Positions 17,545 to 24,565 of a stretch of 64,000 nt of DNA are shown one piece after another. A program made the position numbers and the translations under genes. The notes below the pieces were generated by a model, which worked only from the letters and a program-made list of their open reading frames with translations, did no database searches and had not been told where the DNA came from. Every line of letters begins with the position of its first letter. The stretch's first letter is position 1. Origin of the DNA: Fibrobacter sp. (GTDB lineage Bacteria > Fibrobacterota > Fibrobacteria > Fibrobacterales > Fibrobacteraceae); the NCBI GenBank assembly GCA_024398965.1, contig JAKSIF010000006.1, positions 100,386 to 164,385 on the forward strand, written 5' to 3'.

Positions 17545-18705
17545 ATGAGTTCAATCCTTAGCTCCGTTGTCCAGTTCGCTGGCGACACTGGCTTTGCCTA
17601 CATCACCCCGTCTATGCTGGTGATGTGGATTGTCAGCTTCGTCCTGATGTACTTGGCAATCGTGAAAAAGTTCGAACCGCTGCTGCTCTTGCCGATCGCA
17701 CTGGGCGCTCTTGCGGTGAACATCCCCACCAAGGGATTCTACGATGGTGGCTGGAGCATCGAGGGCATGTTTGTCCCGACCGAAGGCCTCTATTACTACA
17801 TCAGCCAGGGTATTCACCTGGAACTCTTCCCGCCCATCATCTTCTTGGGCGTGGGTGCCATGACTGACTTTGGACCGCTGATCGCAAATCCGCGTACCCT
17901 CCTCTTGGGTGGTGGTGCTCAGTTCGGTGTCTTCGCTACCATGTTCTGCGCCGTTGCTTTCGGTGGCTTTACTCTTGGCGAAGCTGCTTCCATCGGTATC
18001 ATCGGTGGTGCAGATGGTCCGACCTCCATCTTTACTGCCAACAAGTTGGCTAAGCACCTCATCGGCCCCATCGCCGTTGCTGCTTACACCTACATGGCAT
18101 TGGTGCCGCTGATCCAGCCGCCTATCATGCGCCTCATGACCAACGACAAGGAACGCAAGATCCGTATGAAGGCCCTCCGCAAGGTTTCCAAGGCCGAACG
18201 TCTCGCTTTCGCTGTCATGGTGATGATTGTGTGCATCCTGGTTGTGCCCGATGCATCCGCACTGATCATCATGCTTATGCTTGGTAACATCTTCAAGGAA
18301 TCTGGCGTTGTTGATCGTCTCGTCAAGACCGGTCAGAACGAACTCATGAACATCGTGACCATCTTCCTTGGTACTTCTGTGGGCCTCACCATGTCTGCCG
18401 ACATCTTCCTGCGCCCCCAGACCCTCATGATCATCGCTATGGGCGTTGTGGCCTTCGGCTTCTCTACTGCAGCCGGCCTCTTCCTCGCAAAGATCATGAA
18501 CAAGCTCTCTCCCAAGAATCCGGTGAACCCGCTCATTGGCTCTGCTGGCGTTTCTGCAGTGCCTATGGCTGCCCGCGTTTCTCAGGTTGAAGGCGCCAAG
18601 TACGACCCGCAGAACTTCCTGCTGATGCACGCTATGGGCCCCAATGTGGCTGGCGTGATCGGTACCGCAGTTTGCGCTGGTTACATGATTAGCCGTCTGG
18701 CTTAA
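17545..18705 (+). CDS. oadB: Na+-transporting decarboxylase beta subunit (OadB/MmdB family)
   Basis: 386 residues with about nine membrane helices. Family hallmarks include [45 protein letters not shown] and the end motif [16 protein letters not shown]. It decarboxylates carboxybiotin and exports sodium ions. Oxaloacetate, methylmalonyl-CoA and glutaconyl-CoA versions share this subunit; the substrate is set by the alpha subunit, which is not present here. In a succinate-forming organism either of the first two is plausible. GAGG precedes the ATG. The hairpin array follows 4 nt after the stop. Confidence 0.93.
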   Translation: MSSILSSVVQFAGDTGFAYITPSMLVMWIVSFVLMYLAIVKKFEPLLLLPIALGALAVNIPTKGFYDGGWSIEGMFVPTEGLYYYISQGIHLELFPPIIFLGVGAMTDFGPLIANPRTLLLGGGAQFGVFATMFCAVAFGGFTLGEAASIGIIGGADGPTSIFTANKLAKHLIGPIAVAAYTYMALVPLIQPPIMRLMTNDKERKIRMKALRKVSKAERLAFAVMVMIVCILVVPDASALIIMLMLGNIFKESGVVDRLVKTGQNELMNIVTIFLGTSVGLTMSADIFLRPQTLMIIAMGVVAFGFSTAAGLFLAKIMNKLSPKNPVNPLIGSAGVSAVPMAARVSQVEGAKYDPQNFLLMHAMGPNVAGVIGTAVCAGYMISRLA

Positions 18706-18708
18706 TAA

Positions 18709-19087
18709 GACCGCTCGCGCAGAATGTAGGCGATGTACCTGCGTTAGCGCTCGCTCTCACAAAAGGCTCGACCTTAACAGGGTCGGGCCTTTTGCTCACA
18801 AAGACCGTTCGTGCTAGAGTCGGGAAGTTAAATTCCGGTTAGCACTCACTCTCGCAACCGCCCTCGGTTAACACCCGAGGGCTTTGTTGCTCACGGAGAC
18901 CGCAATGGTTTAAGAGCGGGTCAGAACATGTGACTGACCATTGCTCTCACAAAAGGCTCGACCTTAACAGGGTCGGGCCTTTTGCTTACAAAGACCGTTC
19001 GTGCTAGAGTCGGGAAATTAAATTCCGGTCGGCGCTCGCTCTCGCAACCGCCCTCGGCTAACACCCGAGGGCTTTGTTGCTCACGGA
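18709..19087 (+). repeat. Two tandem ~190-bp units, each with four hairpins
   Basis: Unit 1 is 18709-18897 and unit 2 is 18898-19087; 144-bp segments (18754-18897 and 18944-19087) are nearly identical at a 190-bp offset. Each unit holds a variable hairpin starting GACCGC, an AAAAGGC...GCCTTTT hairpin with loop TTAACA, a GTGCTA...TAGCAC hairpin, and a GCAAC-GCCCTCGG...CCGAGGGC-GTTGC hairpin. Differences between copies often keep pairing through G-U. The 514-bp gap between oadB and the kinase gene holds little else. It could be stacked terminators or a structured RNA. Confidence 0.7.
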
Positions 19088-19218
19088 TGGTGCGGCATTT
19101 GCCGCAAACCAAAAGCGAAATTCAAGAAGCCCTCGGTAATGAACTGGGGACTTTTTTGAAATTGGTTGTATATTTAGGTCATGGATGATTAGACTGGTGT
19201 GATGGATTTACTTGGATT

Positions 19219-20052
19219 GTGCGTGCGTTGAATATTCCTGAGATTACATGTGGTGGCCAAACCTACGGCAACTTCCAGTTTTTCGCTAAAGGTTTTATGG
19301 GGACTGTTTACAGGGGCTGCGACAGCCACGGAAAGACAGTCATATTAAAGTTGTGCCGCCCCACTGCAGCCGTGTACGAACAGCAGCTGGAGAATGAGAT
19401 CCGGGTGTGTCGCGAAATGCATCACCCCAACATCGTAAATACAATTGACTCTGGAAAGTTGGTCCTTGATTGCGCCGATGGTGACTGCGGGGAATTTTAT
19501 TACATGCTCCAGGATTTCTATGATGGCGGGAATTTGAAGTCCCATATCCGTCCAGGAATTCCGCTGGAAACCTGCGTGGCTTGGTTCTGTCAGATTGTGG
19601 CTGGCGTCGAGGCATTTCACAGGAAGTTCGTTCACCGCGATCTCAAACCAGAAAACATCCTGATGGATGCTGAAGGCAATTTGCGCATTGCAGATTTTGG
19701 CTTGGCCAAGGTTTTGAACGGCGGAAAATCCGATCCTGCAAGTTTCACTGCGAAGGATCCTTTTAACGGTTGGGGAACCATCGAGTATATGGCTCCTGAG
19801 TGTTGGACCTTTGGCGAGACCACGCCTGCTACAGATGTTTATTCCCTGGGAATTATGTTCTATGAAATTCTTACAGGAGAATTGCCTTGCAAAAGCCATA
19901 AGGCAAAGGACTTAAAGGACTTTCACCTCCATCAGCCTCTGCCTCGGTTTACTGATCCGTTATTAGGGGAACTTCAAAAACATTTGGATGCGATGACAGC
20001 TAAGAATCCGAAAGACCGCCGACTGTACGATTTCGGAAAAATGACCCTGTGA
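19219..20052 (+). CDS. Hanks-type serine/threonine protein kinase
   Basis: 277 residues, essentially just a kinase domain. Gly-rich loop KGFMGTVYRG, lysine in VILKL, catalytic HRDLKPEN, DFG in IADFGLAKV, MAPE in GTIEYMAPECW and the DVYSLGIMFYEILTGE helix are all intact, so it should be active. No membrane segment or sensor domain is present. No ATG is available in frame after the stop at 19186; GTG at 19219 is taken as start, with a weak ribosome site, so the true start is uncertain. The substrate is unknown; neighbours give no hint. Confidence 0.88.
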   Translation: MRALNIPEITCGGQTYGNFQFFAKGFMGTVYRGCDSHGKTVILKLCRPTAAVYEQQLENEIRVCREMHHPNIVNTIDSGKLVLDCADGDCGEFYYMLQDFYDGGNLKSHIRPGIPLETCVAWFCQIVAGVEAFHRKFVHRDLKPENILMDAEGNLRIADFGLAKVLNGGKSDPASFTAKDPFNGWGTIEYMAPECWTFGETTPATDVYSLGIMFYEILTGELPCKSHKAKDLKDFHLHQPLPRFTDPLLGELQKHLDAMTAKNPKDRRLYDFGKMTL

Positions 20053-20172
20053 TTGCCCGGGGGTTCGGGGGCAACGCCCCTGAGTAATAGCGCTGTGAAA
20101 AATGATTTATCCAACATTCGCAAATGGTAAAACCATTTGCCCGGGGGTTCGGGGGCAACGCCCCTGAGTAAT
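20053..20172. repeat. Duplicated 36-bp GC-rich element with hairpin between copies
   Basis: Identical 36-bp copies at 20053-20088 and 20137-20172 begin TTGCCCGGGGGTTCGG and contain a GGGGC AAC GCCCC hairpin. Between them lies a perfect hairpin CAAATGGT AAA ACCATTTG (20121-20139). Confidence 0.8.
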
Positions 20173-20202
20173 AAAAAGACCCCGCTTTCGCGAGGTCTTT
20201 TT
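20173..20202. terminator. Terminator of tRNA-His (and of the kinase gene)
   Basis: AAAAAGACC and GGTCTTTTT arms with a GC-rich centre are symmetric, so it works on both strands. It lies 4 nt past the tRNA 3' end. Confidence 0.85.
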
Positions 20203-20205
20203 AAG

Positions 20206-20280
20206 GGTGGGTGACCGGACTCGAACCGACAACATCCAGAATCACAATCTGGGACTCTAACCAATTGAGCTACACCCACC
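20206..20280 (-). tRNA. tRNA-His (anticodon GTG)
   Basis: On the minus strand the acceptor arms GTGGGTG / CACCCAC pair; the D-arm is TAGCTCAATTGGTTAGAG, the anticodon stem-loop is CAGATTGTGATTCTG with anticodon GTG, and the T-arm holds GGTTCGAGTCC. An extra G precedes the acceptor stem, opposite discriminator C, as expected for the G-1 of tRNA-His. CCA is not encoded. Confidence 0.95.
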
Positions 20281-20294
20281 ATGAGTGTGAGCCA

Positions 20295-20322
20295 AATATA
20301 AAAAAGCCACCCTAACTTTCAA
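20295..20322 (-). promoter_or_regulatory. Promoter of tRNA-His
   Basis: On the minus strand, TTGAAA (20317-20322), 16 bp, TATATT (20295-20300); the start would fall about 8 nt before the mature 5' end. It sits inside the terminator hairpin of the upstream gene. Confidence 0.5.
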
Positions 20323-20336
20323 GGGTGGTTCTTTTA
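20301..20336 (-). terminator. Terminator after the Cys/His protein gene
   Basis: Arms ACCACCCT / AGGGTGGC with a T-run on the minus strand. Confidence 0.7.
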
Positions 20337-20389
20337 AAATTTTCAATTTTTCTTTTTTTACGGGGTGAAAACTGCGATTTTAAAGAAAA

Positions 20390-20755
20390 TTAGTCGTTTT
20401 TCAGCTTAGAAACGATACGCAGGAAGTTGGCTCGCTTGAAGTCGTTGCGGTGCTCCTCGCAGAATCGGGGGTAGATATACTGCTTGGGGAATACCTTGAT
20501 GCTGAACTTTTCGTTGCAACCTTCCAGACAGCACCTGAAAGTCAGGTCCATGGACTCGGTATAGTTGTGGCGGAAGATGATGTTCTTGGATTCGATGTTT
20601 TCCACATCCTTCTTCTGCTTCTGACGCTGCTTGATGTCACGGTGTTTTTCGCAGTACTTGGCGATCGGGTGTCCCCAGAATTCACAACCGCAACCGGGTT
20701 CCTGGCAGACCTTCAACTTGATACGCTTTTTCTTCTTGTACTTGGGTAATTGCAT
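20390..20755 (-). CDS. Small basic protein with two Cys/His zinc-site-like motifs
   Basis: 121 residues from the ATG at 20755, chosen because GAGG precedes it; the frame stays open upstream but overlaps the divergent gene. A Lys-rich start (KYKKKKRIK) leads to C17-x4-C22-x-C24...YC35EKH38R, and a second similar unit C76-x3-C80...FC99EEH102R. The paired CxxxC...CxxH pattern suggests two zinc sites and a nucleic-acid-binding role. No known family was recognised. The charge and motif duplication argue that it is a real gene. Confidence 0.6.
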   Translation of the reverse strand: MQLPKYKKKKRIKLKVCQEPGCGCEFWGHPIAKYCEKHRDIKQRQKQKKDVENIESKNIIFRHNYTESMDLTFRCCLEGCNEKFSIKVFPKQYIYPRFCEEHRNDFKRANFLRIVSKLKND

Positions 20756-20873
20756 AAAAAACCTCAGTTTGAAAGAAAGATAGTAAAAAAGTGGTAAAAA
20801 AGTGTATGAAGCACATCCGGCTCGGCCAAATCTTCCGTGTATATAGAGTAGAGAACCAAAAAAAGGATTCACT

Positions 20874-21839
20874 ATGAGGACAGAATCAAGCAGAAATGGT
20901 TGGATATTCATCTGGGTTGCCCTATGCGCCGCAGGCTGGCTTTGCCTGTTTCTGTTGGTTTCGAATCTTTGGGGGTGTTCATACCAGGATTCGCTGACCA
21001 ACGAGGAACGTTTTGGCAAAGTGAATTTTATGGACGTGGGGCAGGGCCTTGCGGTCCTGATTGAGTTTGACGGTCATTATGGAATGTATGACATGGGGCC
21101 TGATTCTGTCGGGGTGGTGGATTCCCTGGAGTCAAGGGGCGTCGATACGTTGGACTGGGTTGTGGTGAGTCACGGCCATAGGGATCATGGCGGTGGCTTC
21201 ATGGAATTGGCGTCCTCGCGAGGGAATCCGCAAGAAGATTCGCCGCAAGGAGTTTCGTCGCAAGCTTTGGGACTGAGAGTCTTCGTGAGGAATCTTTACG
21301 TGGGGCCGGATACAGCCCGGAGCTTCGTGGGCGATAGCGTCTTGCGTCTAGCAAGTCGCTATGGAATCCCGGTGGATACGTTGTACCGCGGGGACGTGAT
21401 TCGTTTGGGAACGTCCGACGGCATTGACTTGAAGGTACTGTGGCCTCCGGAGTATGTTGCCGTAGGTGAAAATGGCGCAAGTATTGTGATGCAGGGTTCC
21501 CTGAGGGCGGATCCTTCAGGGAACCGCTTTCTCTTGACTGGCGATCTGGACTCCGCCGGCGAACGCCGCCTGATGGAACTGTCGCCCGACGTAAGTGCCG
21601 CGCTCCTGCAGGTGCCTCACCACGGATCCGCAGGAAGCAGTTCCCTCCGGTTTTTGTCGCAGGTGGCGCCCGGCTTTGCTGTCATAAGCGTAGGAGCGGG
21701 CAACAGCTACGGTCACCCTCGGGAAGAGGTGCTTCAGAAGCTTCGTTATGTAACCGGTGATTCTACGGCCGTATTCCGGACAGATCGGGACGGAACAGTT
21801 TCCTTCTCGCTGGTGCCTGGGGTTGGCATCCTGCGGTAG
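20874..21839 (+). CDS. ComEC/Rec2-type metallo-beta-lactamase-fold hydrolase, membrane-anchored
   Basis: 321 residues. One N-terminal membrane segment (about 10-32, ending LWGC, an imperfect lipobox) is followed by an MBL domain: VNFMDVGQGLAVLIE, metal motif SHGHRDHGGG, LLTGDLD, LQVPHHGS and SYGHPREEVL. These are the hallmarks of the C-terminal domain of ComEC, here without the competence pore domain. Such proteins are thought to be extracytoplasmic nucleases or phosphodiesterases. The long Ser/Gln/Pro loop after HGGG is unusual. AGGA precedes the ATG. No com genes are adjacent. Confidence 0.82.
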   Translation: MRTESSRNGWIFIWVALCAAGWLCLFLLVSNLWGCSYQDSLTNEERFGKVNFMDVGQGLAVLIEFDGHYGMYDMGPDSVGVVDSLESRGVDTLDWVVVSHGHRDHGGGFMELASSRGNPQEDSPQGVSSQALGLRVFVRNLYVGPDTARSFVGDSVLRLASRYGIPVDTLYRGDVIRLGTSDGIDLKVLWPPEYVAVGENGASIVMQGSLRADPSGNRFLLTGDLDSAGERRLMELSPDVSAALLQVPHHGSAGSSSLRFLSQVAPGFAVISVGAGNSYGHPREEVLQKLRYVTGDSTAVFRTDRDGTVSFSLVPGVGILR

Positions 21840-21882
21840 GTTGTAATCTCGAAAGGCCTCCTTGTTTTTCGCAGTCTTGTTT

Positions 21883-22139
21883 TAGGACTACCTGTGGTGC
21901 TGATGGAATTTAGTCCTATGGTCAGGAGGTGTTTTCAGGGGGATGCTAGTATTAATTATGTTGCGGGGGAGATTTAGTACTAGTTTTTCAATGGATTTGC
22001 TTGAAAAGTAAAGCAAATGAGTTGATTACAGTTGCTTTTTCTAGTACTAATTTTTTCTTTTGTACGATTAGTTCTAATGCAACGATCCATTTATTGAATT
22101 TTGTAGGACTAAATCGCGATGTTGAACGAATTAGTCCTA
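21883..22139. repeat. Eight TAGTNCTA-type motifs in a mirrored array
   Basis: Eight-base motifs start at 21883, 21911, 21947, 21975, 22042, 22069, 22104 and 22132: TAGGACTA, TAGTCCTA, TAGTATTA, TAGTACTA, TAGTACTA, TAGTTCTA, TAGGACTA, TAGTCCTA. Start-to-start spacings are 28, 36, 28, 67, 27, 35, 28. The second set of four is the reverse-complement arrangement of the first, while the sequence between motifs is not conserved. The surrounding 388-bp gap has no convincing gene. Confidence 0.75.
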
Positions 22140-22158
22140 AAATGCGTTTCAATGGCCG

Positions 22159-22226
22159 CGCTGTTGCTACATCCAGCCGACGTTGCTGCATTCAGCGCTG
22201 TTGCTGCATCCGGCGCTGTTGCGGCA
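22159..22226. repeat. Imperfect ~18-bp tandem repeat
   Basis: About four units of CGCTGTTGCTGCATCCGG-like sequence lie just after the stop of the thioesterase gene. GC-rich, non-coding. Confidence 0.6.
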
Positions 22227-22227
22227 G

Positions 22228-23157
22228 TTACGCCTTGAAACCTACGCGAGCCTGGAAGTGGCAGCGGGCCTTTAGCGGGTTGCCCTTCATGTCTTCTGCG
22301 TTCATGCCAAAGAGTACGGCGTGATGCTTGGAATCCTTGAAACGGACGATGTCCACTTTTTCGCCAAGTGGAACCTGCTGGATATAATTCATTTGTATGG
22401 AGCGGATGCCGCGGTTCTTGATCTCATCGCGGCTCAGTGCGTCCAGTACCCAGTCTACATAACGGCAATGGTTCACGTGATGATTGATGTCCATGTCGGT
22501 ATTGCGGGCCTGCACGTGGTCGATGACCTTGGGGAACAAGCCCATTGACAAAATATCGAGTTTTTCGGGGAGGGCTTCCTTGCCTTCCTCGATGGGAACA
22601 GGGTAGGGGCTTGTAGAAGGTGGAACAGCCTTTCCTGTCTTCATGTCCACAAGCAGCCAGCTGGATGTTCCTTCTACCAGGATGTTCCCGCGGCTGTCGC
22701 GAACCATGTAGTCCTTGTATATTACTTTGTCCTTATAATTCTCCTTGGCCCATGTGCTGACCCGCAGTTCTTCGCCAAGGACAGGAGTATGGTTTAGGCG
22801 AAGTTTCATGCGGGTCACGGCGCAGCCAAAGCCGGCGCGCATCATGTTCCAAAGTCCGTAACCCTTGCGTTCGGCGTCGGATAGGGCGGCTTCTTCGGTA
22901 AACTGGAATAGGCGAGAGAGCTTGAGTCGATTGTGTTCGTCGCAGTCGGAGAAACGTACCGTGAATTTCAATTCGGTAATTTCGTCTTCGCTGTCCTTCT
23001 GATGGGCGGAATCGGTACGGGCTGCGCTGGCCATCATTTCGGGGCTGATGGATAGTGTTGATTCGTCGGGACCATAGCCGGTTGGGGCCTTTGTCTCGGC
23101 CTTGGGTTGACTTGAGTCCACAATCTTCTTAGATCCAAACAGCTTTTCCAAGAACAT
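22228..23157 (-). CDS. Acyl-ACP thioesterase (FatA/FatB-like)
   Basis: 309 residues from the ATG at 23157, chosen because CGAGG lies just upstream; a longer frame would overlap the aroA start. About 60 low-complexity residues precede two hotdog folds: FTVRFSDCDEHNRLKLS...TEEAA in the first and ARNTDMDINHHVNHCRYVDWVLDAL in the second, the latter being the catalytic NxDxxxHVNN region. The family releases fatty acids from acyl carrier protein. The extra N-terminal segment (FLEKLFGSKK...) is not part of the fold. Divergent from aroA. Confidence 0.87.
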   Translation of the reverse strand: MFLEKLFGSKKIVDSSQPKAETKAPTGYGPDESTLSISPEMMASAARTDSAHQKDSEDEITELKFTVRFSDCDEHNRLKLSRLFQFTEEAALSDAERKGYGLWNMMRAGFGCAVTRMKLRLNHTPVLGEELRVSTWAKENYKDKVIYKDYMVRDSRGNILVEGTSSWLLVDMKTGKAVPPSTSPYPVPIEEGKEALPEKLDILSMGLFPKVIDHVQARNTDMDINHHVNHCRYVDWVLDALSRDEIKNRGIRSIQMNYIQQVPLGEKVDIVRFKDSKHHAVLFGMNAEDMKGNPLKARCHFQARVGFKA

Positions 23158-23236
23158 AAAACCTCGTATCGTTATAATTCCCATTAAATCGGGGATGCAG
23201 AAATAAAAGACGATGTATAATTTATAAATTTGCGAC

Positions 23237-24556
23237 ATGGCAGAACCTTTTTCTAGACCCAGTTTTATCCAGTTGCCGGCCCTGAGCTCCTACAATGGCG
23301 AAGTCCGTGTACCTGGTTCCAAGAGTATTACCAATCGTGTCTTCCTGATTTCCGCTTTGGCAGAAGGCACTACCAAGTTGCACAACCTGCTCCGTAGTGA
23401 CGACACTCTCTATATGGGTGAGGCCCTTAAGGCCTTGGATATCGGCATCGAGATGTCTGAAGACTTTACCGAGGCAACCATTGTGGGTAATGGTGGTGCA
23501 ATTAACGCTCCCGAAAACGTAGATGGGGACTGCCTTGCAGAACTTTACCTGGGCAATGCGGGAACTGCCATGCGATCACTCTGTGCCGCACTCACCCTTG
23601 GTGAAGGCGAATTCCACTTGAGTGGCGAGCAGAGAATGAAGGAACGCCCCATCCGTGACTTGGTGGAGGCTTTGCAGTCTCTTGGCGCCGACGTGGGCTA
23701 CATGGAAACGGAAGGCTATCCTCCGGTTTGTATCAAGGCCCATGGTCTCAATGGCGGTACCGTCAGTGTCCGCGGCAATATTTCTAGCCAGTATTTGACC
23801 GCGCTCCTGATTTGCGCACCTTATGCAAAGGAACCCCTCCACATTCATGTGGAAGGTCAGTTGATTTCTGCTCCGTACATTTTGCTGACCCTGGATGTCA
23901 TGAGACATTTCGGCATTGAAGTTCGTCATGACGGTTTGACTGATTTTTATGTGCCTAAGGGTGTGTACAAGAGCCCCGGTGATTACATGGTGGAAGGTGA
24001 TGCAAGCTCCGCCAGCTATCCGCTGGCCGCAGCCGCAATTGCAAAGGGCAAGGTCCGTGTCCTTGGTGTCGGATCTGAATCCCGTCAGGGAGATGTTGCC
24101 TTCGTCAAGGTTCTCGAAAAGATGGGCGCTAAGATTACCATGGGCCCGGACTGGGTGGAATGCGAAGGTGCAGACCTTCACGCCGTTGACTTGAATTTGA
24201 ATGACATTCCTGACGCAGCCATGACCGTCGCTGTTCTTGCTCTATTTGCCGACGGTACGAGCCATATTAGCGGCATTGCCAGCTGGCGTGTTAAGGAAAC
24301 AGACCGAATTGCTGCAATCGTTGCTGAACTGCGTAAGATGGGTGCCCAGGTTTCCTCTGACATGGATAGTATTACCGTGACCCCGCCAGAAAAGCTGAAC
24401 GAGAACGTTGCTATCGAAACGTACAACGACCATCGTATGGCTATGTGTTTTAGCCTTGCCGCATTGGGTGGTGTTCCGGTCAAGATTATGGATCCGGCTT
24501 GCGTAGGCAAGACCTATCCCAAGTACTTTGAAGATTTTTTGAGAATCGCTAAGTAG
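23237..24556 (+). CDS. aroA: 3-phosphoshikimate 1-carboxyvinyltransferase (EPSP synthase)
   Basis: 439 residues. VPGSKSITNRVFLISALAEG, LYLGNAGTAMRSL, GEQRMKERPI, DASSASYPLAAAAI, SWRVKETDRIAA and NDHRMAMCFS are all present; the glyphosate-site loop NAGTAMR is of the sensitive class. It joins shikimate-3-phosphate and PEP in aromatic amino-acid synthesis. No Shine-Dalgarno; TATAAA (23223-23228) ends 8 nt before the ATG. The next gene starts 9 nt after the stop, so an unrelated envelope pair seems to be co-transcribed. Confidence 0.95.
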   Translation: MAEPFSRPSFIQLPALSSYNGEVRVPGSKSITNRVFLISALAEGTTKLHNLLRSDDTLYMGEALKALDIGIEMSEDFTEATIVGNGGAINAPENVDGDCLAELYLGNAGTAMRSLCAALTLGEGEFHLSGEQRMKERPIRDLVEALQSLGADVGYMETEGYPPVCIKAHGLNGGTVSVRGNISSQYLTALLICAPYAKEPLHIHVEGQLISAPYILLTLDVMRHFGIEVRHDGLTDFYVPKGVYKSPGDYMVEGDASSASYPLAAAAIAKGKVRVLGVGSESRQGDVAFVKVLEKMGAKITMGPDWVECEGADLHAVDLNLNDIPDAAMTVAVLALFADGTSHISGIASWRVKETDRIAAIVAELRKMGAQVSSDMDSITVTPPEKLNENVAIETYNDHRMAMCFSLAALGGVPVKIMDPACVGKTYPKYFEDFLRIAK

Positions 24557-24565
24557 GTTGTTATT

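Noticed and set aside
21883..22139. CRISPR array
   Set aside because: The repeats are only 8-10 bp, alternate in orientation and have no cas genes nearby; spacers of 19-28 bp are not typical.
22001..22324. 107-codon frame over the motif array and thioesterase end
   Set aside because: It overlaps the thioesterase gene antisense and runs through the 18-bp repeats; no start signal.
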